Origin: an uncultured Polaribacter sp.
GTDB lineage: Bacteria > Bacteroidota > Bacteroidia > Flavobacteriales > Flavobacteriaceae
NCBI RefSeq assembly: GCF_947503875.1
Contig: NZ_CANNFH010000005.1
Span: forward strand, 186,001-250,000
Reading direction: 5' to 3'
DNA length: 64,000 nt
Part shown: piece by piece, positions 8,786-17,378 of the stretch
Layout of the letters: every line of letters begins with the position of its first letter
How positions within the stretch are numbered: position 1 is the stretch's first letter
Notes under the pieces: generated by a model
What the model saw: only the letters and a program-made list of their open reading frames with translations
What the model was told of the DNA's origin: nothing
The model's database searches: none
Made by a program: the position numbers and the translations under genes

Positions 8786-8940
8786 AAAAAAGCTGCAGTT
8801 TTCCTAAACAGCATTACCTGTTCTAGGTTCAACGGGTATGATCTCAGCCGGTAAAAGTCTACAGTCTATAGTTTGCAGTTTACAGTTTTACTGCCTACTG
8901 CCCACTAACAACTGCTTACTAAAAACAGCACCCCTTTATG
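8786..8940 (-). promoter_or_regulatory. TPP (THI-box) riboswitch
   Basis: Read on the minus strand, the leader of the TonB receptor gene contains the THI-box landmarks in order: GGGGTGC (near 8929-8935), CTGAGA then TACCC (about 8835-8850), and GAACCTAGAACAGGTAATGC (8811-8830), ending in GGAAA. A GCTG...CAGC stem followed by six T (8786-8812) could be the terminating expression platform. The segment between GGGGTGC and CTGAGA is about 70 bases longer than a minimal P3 and is filled with repetitive sequence. Excess thiamine pyrophosphate should switch off the receptor and THI5-like genes. Confidence 0.92.
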
Positions 8941-8949
8941 AGAACGGCG

Positions 8950-8957
8950 CAAAATTA
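8950..8957 (-). promoter_or_regulatory. Candidate -7 box upstream of the TPP riboswitch
   Basis: On the minus strand this reads TAATTTTG, an exact match to the flavobacterial -7 consensus TANNTTTG, placed just ahead of the riboswitch aptamer. No clear TTG -33 element was found at the usual distance. The box is common by chance in AT-rich DNA, so position is the main support. Confidence 0.45.
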
Positions 8958-9168
8958 AGTCGTATTATTTTAACGTGAAATAAAAAACTGGTTTATTTAC
9001 TGAAACCACATTATTAATTTAGGGTTTACTTGAGAGGTATTTACATTTAATTGTATTGTAATTTTATTCGGTAAATTAAATGAAATTTATAAACAGTTGA
9101 TGTCTAGTTGATAACATTAAAACGAACCAGATATATTGCCATAAAACTAATTGTTTTTAAGATTGTAA
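8958..9168. other. AT-rich spacer between the riboswitch and the polysaccharide locus
   Basis: About 210 bases with no ORF, hairpin or repeat that I could support. It separates the thiamine unit from the last gene of the polysaccharide locus; both are on the minus strand, so a terminator for the locus is expected here but none was seen. Confidence 0.4.
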
Positions 9169-10875
9169 TTAATTCTTAATAACTTTTACATAAACAGGTT
9201 TGTCTAAATTTAGTTTCACAAAATAAATACCTTTGGCAAAATTAGAAAGGTTTAAACTGATTTTATTGTTATCAGAAGCTTGCTGATTTGACGAAACTAA
9301 CTTGCCTTTTATATCGTAAATTACGGAACTTACATTTTGATATTGCTTAGGAATATTAATTTCAAAGAAACCAGTTGTTGGGTTTGGATAAGCAAAAATA
9401 GATGTAGTGTTAAATACGTTATCGTTGGTAGATAAAGTTTCTACATTAAAGATTTGTGAAATTTTATTAACCGATAATGGAGGCAGTGTAATTGATCCTG
9501 AGCCTTCTTTAACGATTTCTAATTGGTTGCTATTGTAAGGAACACTATTTACCAAACCTAAATTGTCAAAAATTAACGCTTCGTGTTTAAAGTCTTCTGC
9601 ATAATTCGCTCCATTAAAATTTAGTTGAAAACTTACGGGTTTATTGGTTAAATTAACGGCTATTACTTTTGTTTCTCCAGCTTCATTGGTAGTTGCACTT
9701 GCATTTACTGCGTTTACTGAGCCTCTAGAAACGGTTAACTTTGCAGAGGACGTAATTGTGCTTTGCAGCATTGTAGCATCTCTGTAAACGTCTTGTATAA
9801 TTTCATAGGTTGATAAATAGCCTCTTTTTTGTAAGGGATAAACTGGTTGTCTTCTATCACCTACAACTACCATAGCATTTAAAACACGATTAAAACTAAA
9901 CCAATTTGCTCTTTCATAAATATCTTGGTTTTCTGCCATAAACATAAATACATCTGCCATTCCTAAACAGGCTCCTCCATGTACATTACTACCTGCAGAA
10001 ACTCCCCATTCTGTTAACCAAACCGGTTTTCCTGGCGCAAAACTTCTTACCCAATTTACATCTTCTGCCAATTCTAATTTTGCAGTTAACAAAGCACTAT
10101 ATGCATTATTACTTTCTCCAGGAATATCTGGGTCTGAACCTAAATATTTGTGAATGGTAATGGCATCAAAAAAATTACCATCACCTTTTATAGTATTGTT
10201 ATAATCTTGGTGAGTTCTTCTCCAACTTAAGGGCAGTGATAATTTAATATCTGGGAATTCTGCTTTTAATGCTGATGAAACTTCGGTTGCAGCTGCTAAG
10301 TACATTTCTGGTGTTTCTGTTCTTAGTGCTCTTTGTCCTCTCCAAAAATGTTCGTTTCCTAATTCTATAGCTTTTACTTCTAAGCCTAAACCAATATCTT
10401 TTTTGGCTCTTGCAACACTGCTTGCTCCATCATCAAAATTAATGGTATAGGTCCACATCATGTCATAACCTTCGCCTCCTGTTCTGTTCTTTTTTCGGGT
10501 ATTTAATGCTGCAATACCATTGATATGTCCTTTTATAAATTTAACGTAGTTATTTAATACTGCTTGATGATTTCTATTATCGTAACTGTCTTGTTGATAA
10601 CCATCTGTTTCCCAATCGTAGAAATTTGCCCAAACACCATGAGGAAATCTGATGGTTACTGGGTTAACCAATTCTAAAAAATCTTTTTGAGTTCTCGTAT
10701 CAAATCCTTCTATATTATAACCAATCAATTTATTGTTAAACACTTCTTTTTCAGCCGTATTTACATCTAAAGTAGCTGTAATTGTATTGGGTAAATTAAA
10801 AGGGTATTCCTGTGCGTTAGTTAAGTGAATAACAAAGCTAAAAAGAAAACATAAGACTATTGATTTATGTATCAT
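9169..10875 (-). CDS. Secreted clan GH-A glycoside hydrolase with T9SS sorting domain
   Basis: 568 residues from the ATG at 10875. A start 36 bases further upstream is possible, but this one begins directly with a clean signal peptide (MIHKSIVLCFLFSFVIHLTNAQ). The TIM-barrel resembles GH51/GH39-type enzymes, with acid/base E175 in ELGNEHFW and nucleophile E289 in WLTEWGVS. A beta-sandwich follows, then a T9SS type A sorting domain (about the last 80 residues: AYPNPTTGFFEI ... KGIYFVKL), so the enzyme is exported across the outer membrane and anchored or released. The sorting domain is nearly a copy of the one in the next gene upstream. The substrate is unknown. Confidence 0.78.
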   Translation of the reverse strand: MIHKSIVLCFLFSFVIHLTNAQEYPFNLPNTITATLDVNTAEKEVFNNKLIGYNIEGFDTRTQKDFLELVNPVTIRFPHGVWANFYDWETDGYQQDSYDNRNHQAVLNNYVKFIKGHINGIAALNTRKKNRTGGEGYDMMWTYTINFDDGASSVARAKKDIGLGLEVKAIELGNEHFWRGQRALRTETPEMYLAAATEVSSALKAEFPDIKLSLPLSWRRTHQDYNNTIKGDGNFFDAITIHKYLGSDPDIPGESNNAYSALLTAKLELAEDVNWVRSFAPGKPVWLTEWGVSAGSNVHGGACLGMADVFMFMAENQDIYERANWFSFNRVLNAMVVVGDRRQPVYPLQKRGYLSTYEIIQDVYRDATMLQSTITSSAKLTVSRGSVNAVNASATTNEAGETKVIAVNLTNKPVSFQLNFNGANYAEDFKHEALIFDNLGLVNSVPYNSNQLEIVKEGSGSITLPPLSVNKISQIFNVETLSTNDNVFNTTSIFAYPNPTTGFFEINIPKQYQNVSSVIYDIKGKLVSSNQQASDNNKISLNLSNFAKGIYFVKLNLDKPVYVKVIKN

Positions 10876-10907
10876 ATAAAAAAATTTTAATGCCATAATA
10901 AAGTTCT

Positions 10908-10945
10908 GCAAAATACTTCAACAAACTCTTATTAATATCCTGTAC
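10908..10945 (-). promoter_or_regulatory. Promoter of the GH-A hydrolase gene with shared 9-mer
   Basis: On the minus strand GTACAGGAT (10945-10937) is followed after 21 bases by TATTTTGC (10915-10908), a weak match to the -7 box, about 33 bases before the ATG. The same 9-mer with the same 21-base spacing precedes the lyase and sulfatase genes of this locus. Probable binding site of the locus regulator; inference. Confidence 0.5.
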
Positions 10946-11027
10946 AGTACTGATTGATACTATGTAAACTAACAAATAGGTATTACTTTAGAAGTCTAGT
11001 GCTTTTTTTAATAAAGTTAATTGACAA

Positions 11028-14000
11028 TTATTTTTTAATCACTTTTACAAAAACTGGCTTGTCTAAATTTACCTTCACAAAATAAATGCCTTTGGCAAAA
11101 TTAGAAAGGTTTAAACTGATTTTATTGTTATTAGATACCTGGTGATTTGACGAAACTAACTTGCCTTTTACATCGTAAATTAGAGAACTTACATTTTGAT
11201 ATTGCTCAGGAATTTTAATTTCAAAAAAACCAGTTGTTGGGTTTGGATAAGCAAAAATAGATGTGGTATTAAATGCGTTATCGTTGGTAGATAAAGTTTT
11301 GTTAACCACTTCTAAATATGCTTTATTATTTGCATCTGTATTTAAAACTTCGTCTAAAAAAGTAAGTTGTTGTCCTTCGCCTATATACATAGAAACAGTT
11401 GCAGTTTCTTTATCTGCTGCCTCTTTTGTTCTTACAATGGCAAATCTTCCTGTAAATTTAATTCCCAAAGCAACAGATTCATAAGTACTCCAATTATATT
11501 CATTTGAAATGACATAATCCGTAATTAAAATATCATCAACTTTAGAGACTACTTTAACCCCAACTATTTTGTCTTCTTCATACAAATGCTCAGCTGATTG
11601 TATCGTACTTTCACTATTGCCAGAAGGTTCATATATGGCTATAAAAGGTTTATCCCAAGCTTCTCCGTATTTTCTTAAAACAAGTAGTTGTGTGTCTTTT
11701 TTATCATAACCATTTTTTACAGCTTTTGTTGGTGGCGCTAAAGCGGATGTATATTCTCTAGCTACACCTTTTGGTATAGTAACATGCAAGTATTTATTAT
11801 CAAATGCTATATCAAATCTAGCAGAAATACTTGCATCTGTCAATCCAGAGGTTTTGGCTTCTGAAAACCAACGCCAACCTGGTTGTTTTCTAGAATCTCC
11901 AACATCATTTTGATAACGGTTTGGTGTACTTGTTAACATTAGTGGATTGTTTTCACTATTAATCTGCAAATCATCTCCTAATCCGTGAAATAAATAATCA
12001 TGAAAATTATTAGATGCATATGAAAAAGATCTATACATATCAACATAATAGCCTGTTGTAGGGCTAGTTCTAATAATACTATTTGTTCTTTGTTGATTTA
12101 CATTATTGATATTATCATCTAAAAATTGTGTAGCAAAACTAAAATTACTGCTAATAGGATCTTCATAAACTGCAGGTTCACTAGCTTTTAAAACAATAGG
12201 GTCTACTATATTTTGCCACGTACTGTTTCCATTTAATTTTGGTCCTCTACCTGATGCTCCGTTTACAATTATAGTGTTATGAGCAGCATAAGAAACTGCA
12301 TATTGCTCGTGAATATCTGAACCATAATTAGAACTTCCATAATCTGGACCAATTACATAACCAGCTCCATAAATTTCCATATCTAAACCTGTTGCATGTG
12401 TATGCACGTAGGTACCACCACCTGTGTAATACATTAATCCGTAATCTATATTATTTGTTGCAACATCATTTCTTTGCATTACAACACCTGCATGTGTTGC
12501 TTTTGCAGTAGTATATATTTTATCTCCTGCATCACTTACAGTATCTTCTAAATTTATACCCCAAAGTAATTGTAAAGGATTATTCCATTCTAATCTTTGG
12601 GTTTCGATTACAGGAATGTAACCACCGTCTTTAGCATATATTTTTTTAAGTGTTGTTGCTGCTCTATTTTTTAAAGCTGCATATCCTTTTCTATCTGCAA
12701 TTTTTAAAACGGTTCTAAAAATATGTGCATGGTCTGCAAAATCTCTGTTTATGTCTCCATAAGCCATAGTTGCTCCATTTGGATACAAGAAATTCTCATA
12801 AATAAAAATACTTTCTAAAAGATCTTTGTTGTTTTCTACGATGTTTAAATCAGGTTTATATTGGTCTACAGCATTCATCATTTGAATAAAAAGCGCGTGC
12901 GTAAATTTTGCATAACCAGCAGATTCTGGCCATAAACTTTCTTCACTAAATCTATCTATCATCCAATTGATGCCTGGTTGTCTAGAGTTTCCTGCACCAT
13001 TTAGTAATTTATCAAACAAATTATCTCTTACAGTTTTATCTTCAATGGCTAATGCACTATACAAACCTCCTGGCAATTCTAAAACTGGATGATTGGAATT
13101 GTTACCTCCCACATTTATAACATTATTTGCCATAACTTCAAATGCTTTTTGGGCTGTATTAAAGTTGAAAGGAATATTTGTAGCTGTATCTAAATCATAC
13201 ACTTTAGTTTCTGATTTTGATAGAAAAGGTTGCACAAAATCGTAAATCATTGCAACTCTTGTAAACAATTCTCTACACTGAATTAAATGACTGAAATTTG
13301 GCTGATAAAATTGTAAAGTGCTAGGATTTTTATCACTTAATAATCCTACATAATGATGTAAAATATCTGAAGCAAATTGGGCATAAGTATCATCATCAGT
13401 TAAAAAATATAATATTCCAGCTTCTACAGCAGCATTTAAGGTTTCTCTGTAAATGGTTCTATCTCCTGGAATATCTGGAATGGTTGCTAATATTGCAGCT
13501 GGATTGCTAGTGTGATTGTTTTTTGCTGTTTCTTGTCTTGAGACTAATTGTGTGTATAAAGACAAAGCCCATTTGTGCTGGCGAATATTATCTACAATAT
13601 CTTGCCTTTCTGCGTAAGAAGTCCAAATATTTGGAAACTTTCTGGTTACATATTCTTCTGGAGTATCTTGTAAATCGATGTTTGGTTTTGTTATTCCATC
13701 AGCTAACAAATCTAGCATTTCTATATTATCGAACTCAAAAATACCTAAACCTGATAGGGAAGTGGCTTGAAATTTAAAACCACTGATTGCTGCTTTGGGT
13801 AAAGCTGTGTTTTTTAAAGAAAAATCATTAATTACTCTGGTTGTTCCAACCCAAACATCCATTTTTTCATTGGGTACAAATTCTACACCTCCATCAGGAG
13901 AAATGTAAGTTTGATTCTCTCCAGAATTGTTAACTACAAATGTTATGGTTTGTTTTCCAGAAAAAAAGTTGGAACCACCAACTCCTCCAATATTGTCTAC

Positions 14001-14441
14001 TGTAGATATTCTAAATTGATTAGAATTATCTTTTCCTATTAAACCAATTCTACTAGCATACGTAGAACTTTGCCCAAAAGAAGCAGTAGAAAAATTGGAA
14101 CCTATAAATACGGTAAAAGATGGGTTTTGTGTGCCTTGTTGATAATTGTTTAGCTCAAAATCAAACTTTAGCTGAACAAATTTTGGGTCTGTTTCAAAGT
14201 CAAAATTGCGGTAAGCAAACATACTAGCTCTGCCAGTTCTTTCAAACTTTAAGGCTCCGTTTGCAATGCTATTTGTAGCACTAGAACCTGAACCTATATT
14301 ATTAAACTGACCAATATTTGGGTTTGCACTTTCGTAGGCTGAAACAGCTGTTGAGCTTTCGAAATCTTGCGTAAATATTTGGGCTTCAATAGTTATTGAA
14401 GCAAATAGTAAAATTGCAATTAGAAGTATCTTTTTTTTCAT
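11028..14441 (-). CDS. Heparinase II/III-like polysaccharide lyase with T9SS sorting domain
   Basis: 1137 residues. Signal peptide 1-20 (ending IEAQ), an N-terminal jelly-roll or lectin-like domain (about 20-245), an alpha/alpha-toroid (about 260-640), a heparinase II/III beta-sandwich with the candidate catalytic stretch TYVHTHATGLDMEIYGAG and SYAAHNTIIVNGASGRG (about 680-740), and a T9SS sorting domain (last 80 residues). Lyases of this fold cleave uronic-acid-containing glycans such as alginate, heparin or ulvan by beta-elimination. The PL family cannot be fixed by eye. Neighbouring rhamnosidase and sulfatase genes make a sulfated rhamnose/uronate polymer plausible. It has its own promoter with the shared 9-mer. 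Confidence 0.8.
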   Translation of the reverse strand: MKKKILLIAILLFASITIEAQIFTQDFESSTAVSAYESANPNIGQFNNIGSGSSATNSIANGALKFERTGRASMFAYRNFDFETDPKFVQLKFDFELNNYQQGTQNPSFTVFIGSNFSTASFGQSSTYASRIGLIGKDNSNQFRISTVDNIGGVGGSNFFSGKQTITFVVNNSGENQTYISPDGGVEFVPNEKMDVWVGTTRVINDFSLKNTALPKAAISGFKFQATSLSGLGIFEFDNIEMLDLLADGITKPNIDLQDTPEEYVTRKFPNIWTSYAERQDIVDNIRQHKWALSLYTQLVSRQETAKNNHTSNPAAILATIPDIPGDRTIYRETLNAAVEAGILYFLTDDDTYAQFASDILHHYVGLLSDKNPSTLQFYQPNFSHLIQCRELFTRVAMIYDFVQPFLSKSETKVYDLDTATNIPFNFNTAQKAFEVMANNVINVGGNNSNHPVLELPGGLYSALAIEDKTVRDNLFDKLLNGAGNSRQPGINWMIDRFSEESLWPESAGYAKFTHALFIQMMNAVDQYKPDLNIVENNKDLLESIFIYENFLYPNGATMAYGDINRDFADHAHIFRTVLKIADRKGYAALKNRAATTLKKIYAKDGGYIPVIETQRLEWNNPLQLLWGINLEDTVSDAGDKIYTTAKATHAGVVMQRNDVATNNIDYGLMYYTGGGTYVHTHATGLDMEIYGAGYVIGPDYGSSNYGSDIHEQYAVSYAAHNTIIVNGASGRGPKLNGNSTWQNIVDPIVLKASEPAVYEDPISSNFSFATQFLDDNINNVNQQRTNSIIRTSPTTGYYVDMYRSFSYASNNFHDYLFHGLGDDLQINSENNPLMLTSTPNRYQNDVGDSRKQPGWRWFSEAKTSGLTDASISARFDIAFDNKYLHVTIPKGVAREYTSALAPPTKAVKNGYDKKDTQLLVLRKYGEAWDKPFIAIYEPSGNSESTIQSAEHLYEEDKIVGVKVVSKVDDILITDYVISNEYNWSTYESVALGIKFTGRFAIVRTKEAADKETATVSMYIGEGQQLTFLDEVLNTDANNKAYLEVVNKTLSTNDNAFNTTSIFAYPNPTTGFFEIKIPEQYQNVSSLIYDVKGKLVSSNHQVSNNNKISLNLSNFAKGIYFVKVNLDKPVFVKVIKK

Positions 14442-14457
14442 ATTAACAAAATATATC

Positions 14458-14495
14458 TAAAGATACAATTTTATGAACCCAAACTTATCCTGTAC
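14458..14495 (-). promoter_or_regulatory. Promoter of the lyase gene with shared 9-mer
   Basis: On the minus strand GTACAGGAT (14495-14487) is followed after 21 bases by TATCTTTA (14465-14458), one base off TANNTTTG and 17 bases before the ATG. An extra AGGATA lies just upstream of the 9-mer, so AGGATA is directly repeated around GTAC. Spacing is identical to that at the two sister promoters. Confidence 0.55.
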
Positions 14496-14536
14496 TATCC
14501 TTAATAAAAAAAGCATCTAGATACATCTTAATCGTG

Positions 14537-17293
14537 TTAATTTAATTTTACACTATACTTAAATGACCCCGATTTTATAATCTCCATTTTATTTGGCAAT
14601 TGTACTTTCGCCGAACAATTTGGTGGAATAACAACAAAATATTCATAAGTAGTATCATCTATTTTTTTCCATTCCGCTTTAATTTCTCCGTGAATGGAGT
14701 TGTAACTTGCTTTCGCAAAATCCATCGCTTTTATAAAATTAGGTTTTAAGATGATATTTTGAAACCCAGGATTGGATTCATCTACATTAATACCAACTAT
14801 ATGTCTGTAAAAGAAATTATCTACAGCACCCATAAAATGATGAATGTTAGAAGAAGTGAACTTGTAACCTTCTGGCAATGTTGTCGCACCATTTTTAATC
14901 ATCCACCCAAAAGATGGCCATTCTTCATTAACTACTACTTTATGCATCATATCTGCATATCCATTTTTTGGCAAATATTCATATGCAGAATGCACAGTAA
15001 ATATGCCACCCCATATATGGTAGTCTTTATCTTTTACAATATTATTTACTACCTTTTTTTCTAACTGTTTTCGATATTTTTCTGGCACAATGGCGTAATT
15101 CAATGCCAAAATGTTGACTACTGGTAAAAATTCGTGAAACGGTTTTAATCCAACATATTCTACTTTTTCCTCATCAAAAGCCCATTTTTGAATGCCTTTG
15201 TGTATACGATTAACTTGTTGTTCTAATTGTTTTTTATCTTTCTTTTTGCCCAATTTATCAGCCATATAAGCCATACGTTTTAACACTAAATAGAAATTCA
15301 TAGAAGCAATTACTTCATTTCCACCAGGCTTACCACCTCCTTTATACGTAGCATCATAAGGCGTAACCCAATCATTAAACCGTTCTTTAAACATACCGTC
15401 TTTTTCGGGAATATTATTGAATTCCCAAGAGCGTTTTATAAAAAGCATCATTTTATCCCAATACAAATCAAACAAACGTGTATCGTTATAATATTGGTAC
15501 ATATACCAAGGAATATGAATACCAGCAGATGACCATAAACTTGATTTTCCTGGACCATAATAATTAGCAGGAACTATTGCAGGAATTCCACCAAATTCAT
15601 CTTGTCCATCAAAAATATCTCTGGTAAATTTGGTCATTAAAGCAGCTAAATCGTAATTCGCCATTCCAAATTCCATTCCTGTAACTGCATCACCTAGCCA
15701 GCCATTTTTTTCACGATGTGGACAATCTGTAGGAATGCTATGTAAATTAAAAATTAATGATTTTCTACAGATATCGTGTACTGCATTTACGGTTTTGTCA
15801 GACGATTCAAAATGTCCCACTCTTGGCACATCAGAATGCACATATTTTACTTCAACATCCTCTAATTTAAACTTTAGTTTTCTAAAACTTTTTACTTTTA
15901 TATAGCGAAAACCTTTATATGAGAATCGACATTCCGCATATTCCACACCACCACCTTTACAAATATACGCCATTTGCTGAAGTCCTCCTGGTTGTTTTGC
16001 TGTAATAGGATCTTCATTTTCACCAAAATAAATAGTAATACGTTGCCCTTTTTTAGCATTTTTGATACGTAAACGTACCCAACCAGACATATTTGTACCT
16101 ACATCAAACCATTGTCCTCTACTTGAATTTTTTGTAGCTATTGGATGAAATGTTTTGGTAACACGAATTGGCTCGTTCATTTGAGAAACCAATTCTCCTC
16201 CTGGATTTGGTGCAGGATTCACTGTATCCCAATTAGCATCATCTAAACCAACTTTACTCCAACCTTTAATTTCTTTAGAGGCATCGTAAATTTCTCCCAT
16301 ATGTGGACCATCATACACTACAGGGCCGCCTGTAACTTTCCAGCTTAAATCGCTAACAATGTCTTTACTAGTACCATCTTCATAATCTACCTTAATTCTA
16401 CATATTAATTTTGGCTGACCAATCCAACTTCCTTTTTTGTAAAAGCCCCAATGATCGTAAGCCATCATACCATAAAAACCACGACCTAGCATAACACCAG
16501 CCATATTTGCGCCATTTTTTACCTGCGCTGTAATGTCGTGTGTAGCATATAAAATTGTTTTCCTATAATCTGTCCAACCAGGATCTAAAACAGAATTCCC
16601 GATTTTTTCGCCATTAATGTATAACTCATAATACCCTATTCCACTAATATATGCCTTGGCACTTTTAACCTTCTTTTTTACATTAAATCCTTTACGTAAA
16701 AGTGGGGCAGGGTCGTGTTTTTTGTCATTATAAAATTGATAACGTTCAAACATACTTAGTCTTGCTCCAAAGTAACTTGGTAATTGAAATTCTGTGGCTT
16801 GAGATTCGATATCTTTTTTTCGCCACCATTCTGTCTCCCATTCTTTTTGATTTTTCCAAGCAATCCATTGGGCGCCTTTCCAATCTTTTTTTTCTAATAA
16901 ACCTGTTGAAAAATATGCAGCTTTGCTCCAAGACGACACTTTATTGTGCTTATCCCAAATCCTTACTTTCCAATAATATTCTGATGCAGCTTTTAAAGGT
17001 TTCCCTTTATAAACTATTTGAATATTATCTGAACTTTTTACTTTTTTAGAATTGAAAACGTCTCCAATATTATTATCAATATTTTCTTTTGAAGTTGCTA
17101 CTATTATTTGATAAGCTTTTTGAAATTGACTAGATTCATCTGATTGTAATTTCCAAAAAAAACGTGGTGCTTCTGTATCAACTCCCTCTGGATTATTTCG
17201 ATATTCAAGTTTTAAATCATAGGGTTCTATTTGTGAAAAACTGGAAATCGAAAAAAAGAGTACAAATGCAAAAGTTAAATATTTGTTTCTCAT
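14537..17293 (-). CDS. Alpha-L-rhamnosidase, GH78
   Basis: 918 residues with a signal peptide (MRNKYLTFAFVLFFSISSFS). Domain order is that of bacterial GH78: an N-terminal Ig-like domain (DLKLEYRNNPEGVDTEAPRF), a carbohydrate-binding beta domain (KAYISGIGYYELYINGEKIG, with PGWTDYRKTI), the alpha/alpha-barrel with the signature PTDCPHREKNGWLGDA (about 520), and a C-terminal beta domain. It should release terminal alpha-L-rhamnose in the periplasm or at the surface; no T9SS domain is present. A strong hairpin lies just 21 bases upstream, leaving little room for a private promoter, so it is probably read through from the GH2 gene. Confidence 0.9.
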   Translation of the reverse strand: MRNKYLTFAFVLFFSISSFSQIEPYDLKLEYRNNPEGVDTEAPRFFWKLQSDESSQFQKAYQIIVATSKENIDNNIGDVFNSKKVKSSDNIQIVYKGKPLKAASEYYWKVRIWDKHNKVSSWSKAAYFSTGLLEKKDWKGAQWIAWKNQKEWETEWWRKKDIESQATEFQLPSYFGARLSMFERYQFYNDKKHDPAPLLRKGFNVKKKVKSAKAYISGIGYYELYINGEKIGNSVLDPGWTDYRKTILYATHDITAQVKNGANMAGVMLGRGFYGMMAYDHWGFYKKGSWIGQPKLICRIKVDYEDGTSKDIVSDLSWKVTGGPVVYDGPHMGEIYDASKEIKGWSKVGLDDANWDTVNPAPNPGGELVSQMNEPIRVTKTFHPIATKNSSRGQWFDVGTNMSGWVRLRIKNAKKGQRITIYFGENEDPITAKQPGGLQQMAYICKGGGVEYAECRFSYKGFRYIKVKSFRKLKFKLEDVEVKYVHSDVPRVGHFESSDKTVNAVHDICRKSLIFNLHSIPTDCPHREKNGWLGDAVTGMEFGMANYDLAALMTKFTRDIFDGQDEFGGIPAIVPANYYGPGKSSLWSSAGIHIPWYMYQYYNDTRLFDLYWDKMMLFIKRSWEFNNIPEKDGMFKERFNDWVTPYDATYKGGGKPGGNEVIASMNFYLVLKRMAYMADKLGKKKDKKQLEQQVNRIHKGIQKWAFDEEKVEYVGLKPFHEFLPVVNILALNYAIVPEKYRKQLEKKVVNNIVKDKDYHIWGGIFTVHSAYEYLPKNGYADMMHKVVVNEEWPSFGWMIKNGATTLPEGYKFTSSNIHHFMGAVDNFFYRHIVGINVDESNPGFQNIILKPNFIKAMDFAKASYNSIHGEIKAEWKKIDDTTYEYFVVIPPNCSAKVQLPNKMEIIKSGSFKYSVKLN

Positions 17294-17313
17294 CTAAAAT
17301 CTTTTTTAATTTA

Positions 17314-17350
17314 AAAAAGCTTCTTGATATATTGAATCAAGAAGCTTTTT
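17314..17350 (-). terminator. Strong hairpin between the GH2 and GH78 genes
   Basis: AAAAAGCTTCTTGAT (17314-17328) pairs perfectly with ATCAAGAAGCTTTTT (17336-17350), a 15-bp stem with a 7-base loop. On the minus strand the stem ends in a run of T. It looks like an intrinsic terminator for the sulfatase-to-GH2 unit, but the GH78 start codon follows at once, so partial termination or an RNA-processing role within one operon is more likely. Confidence 0.65.
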
Positions 17351-17378
17351 ATGTATTATTTATATCTAGTCAAATTTA

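Noticed and set aside
13523..13777. Plus-strand ORF inside the lyase gene
   Set aside because: Shadow frame with no recognisable domain, lying within a continuous lyase fold.
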